Under the pieces are notes generated by a model. It saw only the letters and a program-made list of their open reading frames with translations. It made no database searches and was not told where the DNA came from. A program made the translations under genes and the position numbers. A stretch of 64,000 bases of DNA, from the NCBI GenBank assembly GCA_027579435.1, contig JANBPK010000811.1, positions 62,001-126,000 on the forward strand, read 5' to 3'. The DNA comes from Candolleomyces eurysporus (taxonomy: Eukaryota > Basidiomycota > Agaricomycetes > Agaricales > Psathyrellaceae). Below are positions 33,677 through 47,834 of this stretch, piece after piece (the stretch's first letter is position 1; every line of letters starts with the position of its first letter).

Positions 33677-35143
33677 TCAGAAGGTCTTACTAGCAGCGGG
33701 GACCTGGTTGGGTCGAATGGGAGGAGCGCGAGGAGTCTTGGTCAGAGTGGACCAGATCAGGCCGGCTGGGTACGAAGTTCCGTCGCCCTATCGTGGAAAC
33801 GATTCACAGCAGTGAGCACTCGGAGACAAAGAAAAAAAAAAGGATTTGACGTACAATCATAAAGTTGGGGAAGCCTGGGTCGAGAGGCTTAGCCGTATCC
33901 AGGAAGGCAATTTGCTCATCGGTGAGACTGATATCCAGCGCTTCAATATTTGCTATAATTTGCTCCGGCTTCCTGCCTCCAATAATCGGGAAGACGAACG
34001 GAGCCTTGTGCAGCACGTAGGCGATGGCAACTGTACATGAGTGAGAGGTGATAAGTGATAAGTATGCAGAAGTGGCAGTTGGAAATGCATACCGGAAGTA
34101 AGACTCTTCGCGCCGACTTCAGCTCGAACCTTGTCAAGAGCATCGCAAACCTTCTTTTCCTCGGGGGTACGCTCCCAGCTTGTCATCCAGGGCATGTTTC
34201 GTCCTTTCTCTCCCGATTTCTTACGCCTCTCTTCTTCTTCGTCAGAGCGCAGTTTACCACCACAGAGAACACCGAATGGAGCCAAAGCCATTCCTTCGTC
34301 ACGAACCAGGGGAATGATCTCGCGCTCAGCAGACCGCTCCATAATGCTGTAGGCCGTTTGATAGATGCTGAACGGAGTCTTGCCCTGCTGACGCGCATAC
34401 TCGTTCGCACGAGCGACGATCCATGCAGGGGTATCGGAGATGCCCTAGGTCGGATGATTAGTCATATCGCTAGTATGATTGAATGGAATCGGGACTAACC
34501 AGATATAAGACGACGCCCCGTTCGACGTAGCCGTGAAGGGCGTCCATCACCTCGTAGATGGAGGTGTCCCAATCCCACCAGTGGAGGTAGAGGATGTCGA
34601 TGTAGTGAGTGCGGAGATCCTTGAGGCTGGCCTCGATGGTCGTCTTCAGAGCTTTGGAGCTATTACCAGTAAATGCGGCCCGTTTAACGGAGTGAGGCTC
34701 GAGCCATCTGTTTGAGGAGAACTGATAGAGGGTGGGTATAAGGAAATATGACTTAAAAAGATGTAGGAAACCCGTACTTTTGTTGCGATGACGAGGTGGT
34801 CACGAATCCCGCGAGCTTCAGCCCACTCGCCAATGAACTGTTCAGACGTGTTGTCTTGGCTAAGGTAACGTGTTAGGCACTTCAAGAGCTGGTGATAAGA
34901 CGAATAGGCTTACTAGTTCCCAGCGGTATCGATGAAGTTGCCGCCTTGCTCCCAAAAAGCATCGAGCAGTTTGAAGCTAGACTCTTTGGTCATGTTGCCC
35001 ATTCCGACAGAAGCCCAAGGAGATTCGCCAATGCTCATGCCTCCGAGTTGGAACGGGGAGACATGGACGCCTGCCCTCTTGGAGAGCTGGCGAAGGTGGC
35101 CGAGTTTCGAAGCGGGTTGCTCAGAAGGGGTGAAGAGGGCCAT
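33677..35143 (-). CDS. Aldo/keto reductase (AAD/norsolorinic-acid-reductase type)
   Basis: About six exons, ~390 residues. The start MALFTPSEQPASKLGHLR is followed by VSPFQLGGMSIGES, NFIDTAGN (catalytic Asp, with Tyr just after, at the next exon), HLVIATK (catalytic Lys) and YIDILYLHWWDWD (catalytic His). Further marks are GISDTPAWIVARANEYAR, REIIPLVRDEGMALAPFGVL and the NADP-binding C-terminal stretch FPIIGGRKPEQIIANIEALD. It ends PAASKTF. The family reduces aldehydes with NADPH and is abundant in wood-decay fungi as aryl-alcohol dehydrogenases. Divergent transcription with the P450 across 578 bp suggests shared control. Confidence 0.85.
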
Positions 35144-35721
35144 GGTGAGTTAGAATAGAAGTCGATTGGTTGGTTGGTGAGAAGAGTTGATTGGGCTGTT
35201 TGAAGATGGCTCGAAACCGTCCATCTCTCTACCCTTTTATACTTCTATCAGCGCTCCTCAAGGCTCGATGAGGTGGGTCTTCATAACAAGTTCATTAATT
35301 GGTCAGATGTGCGATGAACACACAGCTTGGATGCTTCGAGCGCACTATCGGACACGACGCAGTAGTGTTACGAGACTTACAAGGAAACGATGACATGAGA
35401 CTAGCCTTCTACTTCTTCTCCTCGGAGAAGACCCACAACAAGTCCGAGGTGGAGTTTGTGGGCATGGCGGAAGAACAGAACGAGGCAGTTCCGAACATCA
35501 CAATTCGGGCGCTAAACTAATCTTCCCACGCTTGGACCAACTGGGATTGTGGTCACGCCACGCCGCACACCGTAGCCGCTATGGCAGACGGCCATGACCG
35601 TCCCAAGGGTACTTCTCTTACCTCGAAACTTAGTCGATAGAGGTCTAGTCAAAGCCTAGCTCGTCGTCCAGTGGTTATATAGTCGACATGCAGCTGTTTA
35701 GTAGACAACATCTCGAACACG
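35144..35721. promoter_or_regulatory. Shared divergent promoter between aldo/keto reductase and P450
   Basis: 578 bp between two divergent starts. A TATA-like TTATATAG lies near 35675, about 45 bp before the P450 ATG, and TTTTATAC near 35234 on the reductase side. No gene is supported in it. Confidence 0.45.
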
Positions 35722-37931
35722 ATGGATTCCATTGGACTCTGCCTTGCTCTCATCGCGGCCATTTCTCTGGTTCAGTTTTCTCGCCGACCTAAACGGTTGC
35801 CTCCTGGACCAAAGGGACTACCTATCATTGGAAATCTCCTCGATGTCCCCCTTGACAAGGACTTCTGGATGACGTTCCGTGAATGGGGACACCGATGGGG
35901 TACGTAATCTTTGGCCCTAGCTTCAAGCTTAAGCTTCTGTTTTTGCTGATTATTTTTCCTCGATAGGCGAGGTACTTCACATGAACATCTTCGGCCAACA
36001 CTTTATCATCCTCAATAGCATGGAAGCAACCCGCGACCTCCTGGACAAACGCGGAAAAATATACTCAACGAGACATAGCCTACCCATGTTTGAGATCGCC
36101 GAATACGACAAACTCGTAGCCTTCGAGCAGAATAACAAACGATGGGCAGATGGAAGGAAGTTGTTGATGCAATTCCTGACAGGCCGTGAGCTTCCCAAGC
36201 TCTTCCCTGTCGTCGAAGACGAATGTTCCAAGCTCCCGGCCAGACTCCATGCCAACCCTGGAAAGCTTGGGGACATTTTGGAGCAGTACGTCTACTGACT
36301 ACTATATGCTTATAAAAAGATAACTAACCGAGCTCTCAGGAGTGTCGTGGCCGTTATTATGAGAACCACGTACGCTCAAAAATCTCTTGGCTTTCAAACG
36401 ACCTCTTTCGCTAATAATTCTCCGAATCAGCTATGGATATACCCCCGACCCAGTTCATGATCGCTTCACCCATGTAACATTCAAGCTGCTCGATGAGATG
36501 CTCGTGGCAGCACGCCCAACTAATCTGCTCAATATCTTCCCCTTCTGCAAGTCCTCAATTTGTACTAGTTCGCGTTGGTACTGACTGCCTTGCCTCGATT
36601 TATCTAGTGCGACACCTCCCGAGTTGGCTCCCCGGTATGGGAAGTAAACGACTTGCATACAAGTTCAGAGAGACCATGCATAAAGTTGTCAGGGAGCCTT
36701 TCGAGTGGTCTCAAGAGCACAAGGTGTGTACATGTTGTTGGCCGTCTGTTCGACGCTTAAGCTCTTGGACAGGACGACGTGAGCGTTAGTCAATCCCTCG
36801 TCGCCAAGTTCCAAAACTCTGGATTGGATATCGACGATCGGTCTCTTGCCGAGTGGACGGCGGCTGTTCAGTTTATTGGTAAGTCCTTTACCACAGGCTG
36901 GACGCTTTCGCTGACTTTGAATATCAACCTCGCTTAGCCGGAGCCGACACTGTAAGTTCTTCCATTTGCACTGAAATAACATCTGTACATCCTAACATAA
37001 CAAACAAAAGACCACGTTTACTCTCCATGCAGCTGTCAAGGCCTTGATGATGTACCCCGAAGTCCAGAAGAAGGCGCAAGCAGTGATCGACAACGCCATT
37101 GGGCATCGGCTGCCTACCATGGCTGATCGTCCTCAGCTCGCGTATATCGATGCTATCATCAAGGAGGTGTCGAGGTGGTTTATGCTTGGTCCATTTGGTA
37201 TGTTTTCCCATTCCGTCCTCGCTTGAGTCCTTTGCCCCGCTGTCCATTTCCACCTCTCGCCTTCCGATTTTTGTTATTCCCGATCGGACGCAGTGCGATG
37301 GTCTAACTATCATCCGTTTGCTGGAAAATAGGTGCCCCACACTCTGTAGACTCGGATGACTACTACAAAGGCTACTTCATTCCTAAGGGATCCATTATCC
37401 TCCCGAACATGGGGTGCGTCGATGATTGATCTTCTCACAACGGAACCGGTCTTTGACATTGAACTTCGGACTGCATCATTTTGCAGGGCTGTAGCTTCGG
37501 ATCCCTCGATTTACCCCGACCCGGAGAATTTTATCCCTGAAAGACATATCCCTTCTATCTCAAAGGATAACGAAAGCGGGTCAGACGAGCACACAGACCA
37601 AACTCAGCTCGACCCCGCTAGTTATGTGTTCGGGTTCGGGAGACGGTAAGTCTTGATATCAATTTCTCACTGAGCAACGTTGTTAATTTGTTGCAGAGTC
37701 TGCCCCGGAAAGCTTCTCGCACTCGCGGAAATATGGCTCCATCTCGCAACTCTGCTCAAAGTCTATGATATCGTTGAATGGAAGAGCGAGAAGGACGGCG
37801 TCAAGATTGAGATCGGGGAAGACCGAGGGCCGACTATGGATATGCCTAGGTGGGTTTCAACAACCAGTGCATCGTTTTTTCCCCTAATCAAGATTACACC
37901 AGACGCCCGTCACCTTTCAAGTGCGCTTTGA
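35722..37931 (+). CDS. Cytochrome P450 monooxygenase (CYP, class II microsomal)
   Basis: About ten exons, ~500 residues. An N-terminal membrane anchor (SIGLCLALIAAISLVQF) is followed by the hinge RRPKRLPPGPKGLPIIGN. I-helix motif AGADTT: AGADT comes from a 14-nt microexon (36938-36951), the second T from the next exon. K-helix EVSR (E-x-x-R), a PERF-like FIPERHI, and heme-binding FGFGRRVCPGKLLALAE with its cysteine ligand split by the last intron. All key residues are present. One intron (36547-36607) must use a GC donor to give the in-frame join FPFLRHLPSW. The layout resembles basidiomycete P450 families of the CYP5144/O-methylsterigmatocystin-oxidoreductase-like group (tentative). It is probably co-regulated with the divergent aldo/keto reductase. 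Confidence 0.88.
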
Positions 37932-39639
37932 GACTCAGGAATGAAGCTTCGCTTGATTTCGTTCAGAGTGGTGCCGCGGGTGCACTGTGATCGGTCGACC
38001 CACTTGACTTCCCGAATTCCGATCCCAGCAGCTGTGAACTCCGGCGATTCCTTCGTTCCATTCAATGTAATATGTGTTACTACGTGCCGTCACCTTAATA
38101 CAGTTTTGATTCTTGCCCAACATAAAGTGAATTCATATGAGTGACGAATCGTGGCTGCGCCGCGGCAGCTGGTCCCCACTCTACAAGTCCGAGACGTACC
38201 ACCTTGATCAACCGCGGCTGAACCGCGGACTTGTCAGGATGAATGTCTCATGGAGATTGAGTGGCTAGTGACCTCGTTTGAAGAGAGATATTGGGGGAAA
38301 GGCCTCACTTCAGTGGCTTCGTGTTCGAAGCAAGCACTTGATCAGCAGTTCGATTTGCATATAGCACAAACCAGGCACGCGAATCGATGGATAATTGACC
38401 TTATAGAATAAACTCTAGAGTCTCTTTGTGAACTAATTTGACTGCTATAGTATCTCGTTGATGAAATCCCTTCTAAGACTGGCCTTCGCAGAAATCTTGG
38501 CGCTCTCCAGTTCGAACCGGGGGACAAAACAGGTGCAATCAGACTGTTCTCACGGTACGACGGCTGGGATGTCCAAGCACGTTTCTTCACATCCGCCCAC
38601 CAGCCTGCTCCGAATGTCCACGACGATGCTTGTCACGGATTCCTCACCCTCTTGAAATCTCCGCTCTGAGCGGGCTCTATGGGGGTTGACAGGTGGGATA
38701 AGGGTCTTATGGCATACTGTCGACTCGACGCCAGACGACCGACCTGGACCGGGTACACTCGTTCCTACGCTCTACGGTATTACCTGAACTTCCCCTTGAA
38801 ACTGCGTCATTCATACAGCTCATAGCTATAGAATCTGCACCGCATATTCTCCTTCTTGTGTGTGGCATTTACCCTGGTCAGGCCTCTTTCTTTCAACGCA
38901 GATCCTCTGGCTGGTAGCTTCGCCATCAACTAGATATCAACGTGGAGTCGAAGGTTGAGGTTCTTGAAGAGATGGTTCCTTAAGTCTTTGTCCCTTTGGC
39001 GGGTTCTTCCCTGTTGGTGGACATCGACGTTTGCATGACCGCCTCAACGCCTTTCCGTGGAGCATATCTTCCCAGAGAATGCACCGTATACTACGCCCCA
39101 CATTGATATTCGAAAGATCTAGGAACGAGACTCTGGCTCTGCTTGCTCTGGAAAACTTGAAAGTTAACCGAATCCGTTAATGTCTGGACACAGGCGTAGA
39201 TTATCATCAACCGCCTCCCGCACTGCCTAGAAAAGTCGTTAACGAAACACCTGTCGAGATGGTCGGACTTTCCAGTGCTCTGCATTCTAAGTAAGAGAGG
39301 CTGGTATCGCACCCGCGCGTCCATTACGTACGAAAGTTTGAATTCTAGTCAAAGCGTGTAACCTCGAGCACGCAAGGAGATGTGGGACGCTCCCGCCTCT
39401 CTATCCCTTGCGCCCTGTCCATACGCTGCACTGCGTCCTTGTTTCGTGTTCAGGGTCCGCATCAACCCACCGGTGGACCGCGAAATGGCGCTGAAATTTG
39501 TGATACATTCTCTGGGAGATATGCTTTCCTCCATTGATACGGAGTGGCCAAACAAGTCTGGGGAGGCCGAAATCTGGTATAAGTACGAAGTGTGCCAGGC
39601 TTTTCAATTTCTTCATCAACAAGCCATCCTCAAAGCAGC
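37932..39639. other. Long intergenic region between P450 and GMC genes
   Basis: About 1.7 kb without an intact gene. It contains the possible fossil frame at 38451-38825 and a local cluster of CCGCGG sites (38159-38232, e.g. GCGCCGCGGCAGC and AACCGCGGCTGAACCGCGG). Nothing else is recognised. Confidence 0.5.
38451..38825 (+). pseudogene. Possible decayed coding fragment, unidentified
   Basis: One frame is open for 125 codons apart from a single TGA at 38667-38669 and lacks an ATG at its start (a TAG precedes 38451). The translated text looks protein-like (LGALQFEPGDKTGAIRLFS, YDGWDVQARFFTS, and after the stop RSYALRYYLNFPLKLRHS). I do not recognise a family. It may be the relic of a gene or simply a chance open frame. 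Confidence 0.3.
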
Positions 39640-42021
39640 ATGGCGTCTCTTTCTCTTCGGTTCACTCTGCTTTTAACTGTGCTACTTCCCCTCACGCTCA
39701 CTGGCGTTGGTGGGGTCGTCTTACCGCGAGCTCCTGCTGACGTTTATGACTACATCGTCGTTGGAGGTGCGTTGAAATACTTAATATCGACGATGACCGG
39801 CCTGACACAAATTTTGGTGCCCTCTAGGCGGCGCTGCCGGTTCCATAGTCGCTAGCAGGCTCAGCGAGAATAGTAGCGTCTCCGTTTTGCTCATCGAAGG
39901 CGGTCCAAGGTCAGCACATAGCCCCCTTCTATCAATGCGACGTTTTGATTGAAGAGATGTTTGACCTCAGCAATGAAGGCGTTACGAACGCAATCATTCC
40001 TTACATCTACCCGCGTTTGTATCGCTCCACATATGATTGGAACTTCACCACTGTTGCTCAGCCTGGTTTGAACGGGAGAGCTACTGCATACCTGCGTGGA
40101 CATATCCTTGGTGGATCCAGCTCTATCAGTATGNTTTTTTTCGGTTGATGTCCTTAATTGAAGTGAACTGGCCTCTGACAACTTTTATGCGATAGATGGG
40201 ATGACTCTCAACCGTGCACCAGCTGCCGACTGGGATCAGATAGCTTCCTTCACCGGCGATTCGAGCTTCTCCTGGAATAACATCGTTCAGTATATCCAAA
40301 AGGTACGAATTTATTTCTGGACGCCCAAGGCCGCTATGACAAACTTCTGTTCAAACTCCAATCACAGAATGAAGCTTTCAAAATTCCTGAAGGATCCCGA
40401 TTCGACAACGCGTACGACCCTGCTGTGCATGGACGCGAAGGTCCTATCGGTAACTCTCTGGTTGAAGACGACACCTGGATTACAGAACCCACCCTCACAG
40501 GTGCAGAGGAAGTCGGCATACCGCACATTCGCGATGTGAACGGTGGTCAACCTTTGGGCATCAGCTGGCAACAGTTTGCAGTCAAGGATGGCGCGAGGTC
40601 AAGCGCGGCAACTGCGTATGTTAACGAACAGGACAGGGCCAGAAGCAATTTGCATGTTTTGTTGAACTCCAAGGTGTCTAAGGTCTTGCCTGGACCGGGG
40701 GGGTAACACGACTTCTGCGCCGTTACACTTTACGACGGTCGAATATACGGACGGAAATGGGAGTACGTACTCACTTGAGTGTTCTCTTGACGACGATTGC
40801 TTTGATTGCTAACCGGAATTGGGTTTAGATACTCAGACTGCGGTAGCCTCTCGTGAAATCATCATCAGTACGGGTGTCATGGCTACCCCCGGTCTTCTCA
40901 TGAGAAGTGGACTTGGACCTCGGGCTCAACTCCAAGCTGCTGGTATCACAACCCTCCTTGACATCCCTGCTGTTGGCCAGTGTGCGTATCACTCAACCAC
41001 TTGCTGCATCTTTGATTAATTCCACTCACCACGTAATTCAACACTTGTAGACCTTCAAGATCGTTGTGGTCTCTCAGCTATCTGGAGCGTCAACAGCACC
41101 GACACAGACGATACCATCGACAGGAATTCGACATATTTCAACGAGCTCCTGCAAGAATGGAACGACCACCGTACAGGACGGCTTACGCAGACAGGCTATA
41201 GGCACATGATCTGGGCTCGTGTCCCTGAGAATGCTCCCATCTTGAGCACAATCGACGATCCTAGCTCCGGACCCACCTGCCCCCATTATGAGATCTACCC
41301 AGCTGTGAGTACTTGCTTCCCGCACCTCTCTGTAAGCCCATTTGTTGACGAGGAGTGTTTTACTTACAGAACAAATGGGCCGGTACATCTCCTCGTCCAG
41401 AGACCGGTAACTTTGTCACGATGAGCATTTTCGTGTCTGCGAGTAACGTCCGTGAGTAACCATATATATTCACTCCTCTACCGTGAAGCACCACGGCTCA
41501 TCTCTTGTTTTCACTCGCTAAGGTGGTTCCGTCACCCTCGACAATTCCAACCAAATGAACCCTATCATCGACCCCAAGTACCTCCAAAGCGACTGGGATA
41601 TGTACGTTATGCGTACTGCTGTTCGTAGGGCCGCCGAGTACATGAACGCACCGGCATGGAAGAGGTGGAACGCTACTCCCGTCTTCGACCCTTCCATCCT
41701 CGACAACGATGATGCTTTGAACCAGTGGATCCATACTAACGCTTTCGGAGGTAAGTTGATTCATACTCCTCGACGCCGACCTCGGACCTAGCTAAATGAC
41801 ATCCACCGACAGGCGTCCATGCTGTTGGAAGTGCCCGAATGGGCCCACCCAACAGTCCTCCTGGTACAGATGTCGTCGGACCTGATTTCCGTGTCAAGGG
41901 TGTTAGGGGGCTTAGGATTGTTGATACCTCGGTCTTCCCCTTCGTTATGAATGCGCACACGATGGGTCCGACGTACATCATGGCTGAGAAGGCCGCTGAT
42001 CTCATCAAGAGGGGGCTGTAG
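39640..42021 (+). CDS. Secreted GMC oxidoreductase (aryl-alcohol oxidase type), with apparent frameshift
   Basis: The start MASLSLRFTLLLTVLLPLTL is a signal peptide. The FAD-binding Rossmann motif VYDYIVVGGGAAGSIVASRL spans intron 1. Next come LRGHILGGSSSINGMTLNR (GMC signature 1) and ISTGVMATPGLLMRSGLGP (GMC signature 2). The C-terminal catalytic pair is VHAVGSARMG and NAHTMGPTYIMAEKAADL, each with its His. About eight introns. In the exon around 40700 a run of seven G (40697-40703) is followed at once by TAA. With six G the frame continues as NTTSAPLHFTTVEYTDGNG, the conserved strand before the next exon. This is either a sequencing homopolymer error or a true null allele. AAO-type enzymes oxidise aromatic alcohols and make H2O2 for lignocellulose decay. 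Confidence 0.82.
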
Positions 42022-42309
42022 ACGNTTTTTTTGGGTTCGAAGGCAGTGTGCTCGATCGGGGTTTCTACCCATATGAGCGTGGTGTGCCTCAAGTATATAT
42101 TTTATAATTTAGTTACCAGTCCCGTTTCTTTAGAGTTGGTACGCGGTACAGTAGATATACCTTTAATCCCATTAATCAATTTTTGTTTCGCTTAAACGTT
42201 GGTTACGGTTTAGCTTCATCTCTGACGCAACATGTATGCTGTGAGGGTATATAAATCAACTATAAATACATCGACTTTTGTAGGATTTCCCAACCTACCA
42301 TCTCCCCGA

Positions 42310-43682
42310 TCAGAACAAAGATGCCCTGAGTGGTGGCTCAGCGTTCTTCACCAAGTTCACGACATAGTCATTGAACCAGTCTCCAGCTTCAGGGGCAGGG
42401 ACATGCGCCACAGGGCTCCTGCACATCGTATCGAATCTCACTGCGGTCTCATCACTGGTTCCGTCACTCTCTCCTCCAGGCTTCACCCAAACGATGGCAT
42501 CGACGTTGGTATTGTTAAGAATCTTCTGGTCGGCGGTAGGACGCGTACCGAATCCAGCGTTCTTGATATTGCACCACTGACCCCACTCAGTCCTGATACC
42601 CGCCTTTCCGGACCTACCCTGGTCGACGATGAAGTGAGCAGGGTAGCCAGCCTCCTCAAGATGAGGAGTGAGGCTGTTAACGTAGTGCCACTCGTCCCAG
42701 CTGTTGCTCCACTCGGTGTAGTCCTCACGGACGGGGGCGATGTACTGGTTGTAGTTAGATACATTGATGGCGAGACCCCGAACTTTGGCAGAGGGGTTGA
42801 TGGCTTTAGCGCCTTCGAGGACTTCGGCGAAGATCTTAGCTGAAGGAGCGAGGTTGTCGTTCCAACCGAGCCAGCCACCGTGTGCGGCATCGAGGTAGAG
42901 AGCGATGTTCTCTTTCTGAAGCTTGGCGATGGCCTATAATGGTCATAATTAGTAGAGGAGAACGAAAGAAGAAAGCGTTGGTGGCCGTACATAGGAAGTA
43001 CCCTCTCGGTAGGCCTCAGCAGCGTTGGCGCACTTCTCCACGTTGAGGTTGGTAACGAGGTTTCCGAGCGAATCGGGTTCTAGGATGATGGAGAATTGGA
43101 GTTTCTGAGCATCCTTGGTGGAGAACTCAGCAGCAACACCTTGTTACCAACGTGATTCAGAGATCATCGCAAAGCCACAAACACACTCGATACTCACTGT
43201 CAATAAATGCCTTGTATTTGTTCAAGCCGTCGTCGCTGAGATGGAATTCACCATCAGAGGCCTTCGCGGAGCAGTCACGATCGGGGAGATTGTAAACTAC
43301 GACCTGGACGAGCTGCTTCTTGCCAGTTCTCCTCTGAGCAGCCAGAGCTTCGCTGAACAACCCCTTGAGGTCGGGAACCTATAACACCAGAGAATTCGTG
43401 AGTGAAATCGCTAAAGTCAAGCTCAAAAACGAAGCGTACCGCAGCCGAGTTAGAAACCCACCCAAATGTGGGGACCTTCTGCACCGACCTTGTCCTCGCC
43501 GCGTTAAGGTAGTCCTTCTCCTTGTTGAAGTATTTGATGGTCTCCTCGAGCTTCGCGGCGTAGCCCTTGTTGGCGTAGGGCTGGACACCAAGGTAGGGGT
43601 TGCCGTCCCGACCGGTGTTGGGGGCAGCCAGGATGGAGGGGGCAACAGCCAGGATGGCAGCGAGATACTGAAGGTACTTCAT
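42310..43682 (-). CDS. GH6 cellobiohydrolase-type enzyme, copy A
   Basis: The start MKYLQYLAAILAVAPSILA at 43682 is a signal peptide. The catalytic domain starts directly after it (NPYLGVQPYANKGYAAKL); there is no CBM1 or linker. GH6 marks are VVVYNLPDRDCSAKASDGE (proton-donor Asp region), IILEPDSLGNLVTN (second Asp), AHGGWLGW, FIVDQGRSG and VDAIVWVKPGGESDG. Five exons, ~385 residues. This is the most divergent of the four copies: it has NKEKDYLNAARTRSVQKV, DETAVRFDTMC and the tail PPLRASLF, where the others end PPLSPTY. Its upstream region shares the conserved block (44216-44256) but not the CCG-N9-CGG site. It is the only copy separated from the others, by the GH43 gene. Confidence 0.92.
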
Positions 43683-44556
43683 GATGAAAAATATCGAGCA
43701 AGGACGTCGAGAAGGGGGTTGGCTAAGGATGGGGATGTGGGAACCACGTCGCTTTGAACATTTTGCGTTCACCGTATTTTATACTGGAGACTGAAATGAT
43801 GCCAGCTCAGCGTCTGCCGTGGGGTATAGTACCCATGGTACAGTGAGAACACCTTGAGAACGCCCAGCCGTGGTGAGAGCGGAAAATTCGCGGAACGCGG
43901 TGGTCATGCAATCGTTGCTTGGGGAAGAGGTTGAGACGATGGAAATTCGTCGGGGGAATCAAGAGCAACTTGGAAGGTGAGCGGGAACAATCAGGTGAGA
44001 GCGCGTTGAGCTTTCGCCGGCGGGTTCGCCTTCTGTTTTGAGAGAAGTTCTTTCAGTGAGTGCATGGGTAGAAGAAAAAGAACCGTACAGATACCGCCAA
44101 GTAATGGTTTGCTCCACCATTCAAAGTCGTCCAAGCTACGGCCGTGGAATCGACTTCCAGGAAAACGACATGAAAATATAGAAGATCGGGTCAGCATGTC
44201 ATTATCGTCTGGTCGGAAGAGATGGGACGGAGGAAAGTCGCTCTTGTTTCGTGGATTTTATCTTGACTAGCGTCGCTGGGCGAGGGCTGTACGACCACTG
44301 AATAGTCGGAAGAATCTGAGGACAAGAATAGGCAGGCATGAGATGGTCGAGAAAGAGCAGCAATGTTGCAATGATCTCGACGAATTGATGACGAAACGTG
44401 GGTGGCAACCCATAAAAGGTCCGAAAGCGGAGATAGTAATACCGAGGCCGAGCGTCCGATCTTGAACCTGAACACACATATTTCTTGTTTTCATTCAGCA
44501 GTGCTACAGTCGTCATCGAGGGATTATATATTGAGAACCGTCGAGATTTTATCGCT
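43683..44556. promoter_or_regulatory. Upstream region of GH6 copy A, sharing blocks with copies B-D
   Basis: Contains ACCACGTCG...TTGAACAT and a TATA-like TTTTATACT (~43782), a CCTTGAGAA...GCCCAGCCGT block (~43850) and TTCTGTTTTGAGAGAAGTTCTT (~44032), all present upstream of the other GH6 genes in the same order. No gene is seen in it. Confidence 0.6.
44216..44256 (-). promoter_or_regulatory. Conserved 41-bp upstream block, GH6 copy A
   Basis: GATGGGACGGAGGAAAGTCG followed by CTCTTGTTTCGTGGAT, ~530 bp before the ATG. It is nearly identical in all four GH6 upstream regions. Confidence 0.6.
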
Positions 44557-46918
<2,362 letters not shown>

Positions 46919-47834
46919 GATGATGGCCGTGGGGGGCGAGCGCCGCTCCCCTCATCATAAAAGAGAGAGTTTTTGTGACCAAGTGAGTTGGAAGACCTGC
47001 CAGAAATTAGAAGTCGAAGAATGTCGTTTGAGAGCTGAATTATGGGAGACAGCAGTGCACATGATGCTGTGGGAGAGTGTTTTCGGAAAAATGTCGTCGA
47101 TAGAACGACCACGAGAAACACAAAGACCACTGAAGCCCAACCAGCTTCGGGATGGGGTTAAGGTCAAGGGAACCAGTGAGATCAGTCATGTACGAGCGAC
47201 GGAGTAGTGCAAGAGGCCAATCCAGTTCACGCTGACTCAGATAGCCAGGTGAGGAACAAGGGAATGTAGAAGATTCTGAATCTCAGAGCCTCATGGCCAT
47301 GCTAATCTGACTTAAAGAGCTCTGCAAACGATGTCTGCTCAACCTGAAAACCCCTACTATGGAATGACTTGAATGAGAATGTATGCCGGAGAGCTTGCAT
47401 CCATTCTTTGGGTGGCATAAGACTAGTGGCCCAAGACTCGAGCTGAGACAGATCCGATTATCTTAGCGATTTGTCAAACTCAACTGACATAACGACGCCG
47501 AGAACTCGCTAGCTCTCCAACGATCATGATACTGCTGCTGTTCAGGATATAATCTCCGTACGGCAGTCTCCTATGGTGAAACACGGCCTCGCGAGGTTCG
47601 ACAGTTTCAAGCTGTCCTGGACAACGACCATAATCCTCAGCAATACCCCTCCCCAACCTTGGTACACCGAGATACATCAGAAATCAGGTTATCTGTGGTC
47701 ACCGATTGGGAATCCCTTTGGGAGATCGTAGCAGTATAGCTTCGGCTTTGACGCGAAGTCCATCCGTTTGCTGTTGTGAAGGTTTAAGTTACGCGTATGT
47801 AAAAATGCATGTTCATTTTCACGCAAGTATCCAA
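46919..47834. other. Intergenic region, no gene seen
   Basis: 916 bp comprising the GH43 promoter and the 3' flank of GH6 copy B. No gene or repeat is noticed. Confidence 0.5.

Noticed and set aside
38505..38535. Minus-strand GGTTCGAAC, similar to a tRNA B box
   Set aside because: No matching A box, T-stem or acceptor stem could be folded around it.
40702..40829. Alternative explanation of the GMC stop: an intron beginning at the GTAAC within the G-run
   Set aside because: It gives an open frame but deletes the conserved VEYTDGNG strand and swallows a well-formed exon; a homopolymer miscount is simpler.
43683..43772. Upstream extension of the GH6 copy A reading frame
   Set aside because: The extension starts at GTG and would bury the signal peptide; the ATG at 43682 is directly followed by a classical signal sequence.
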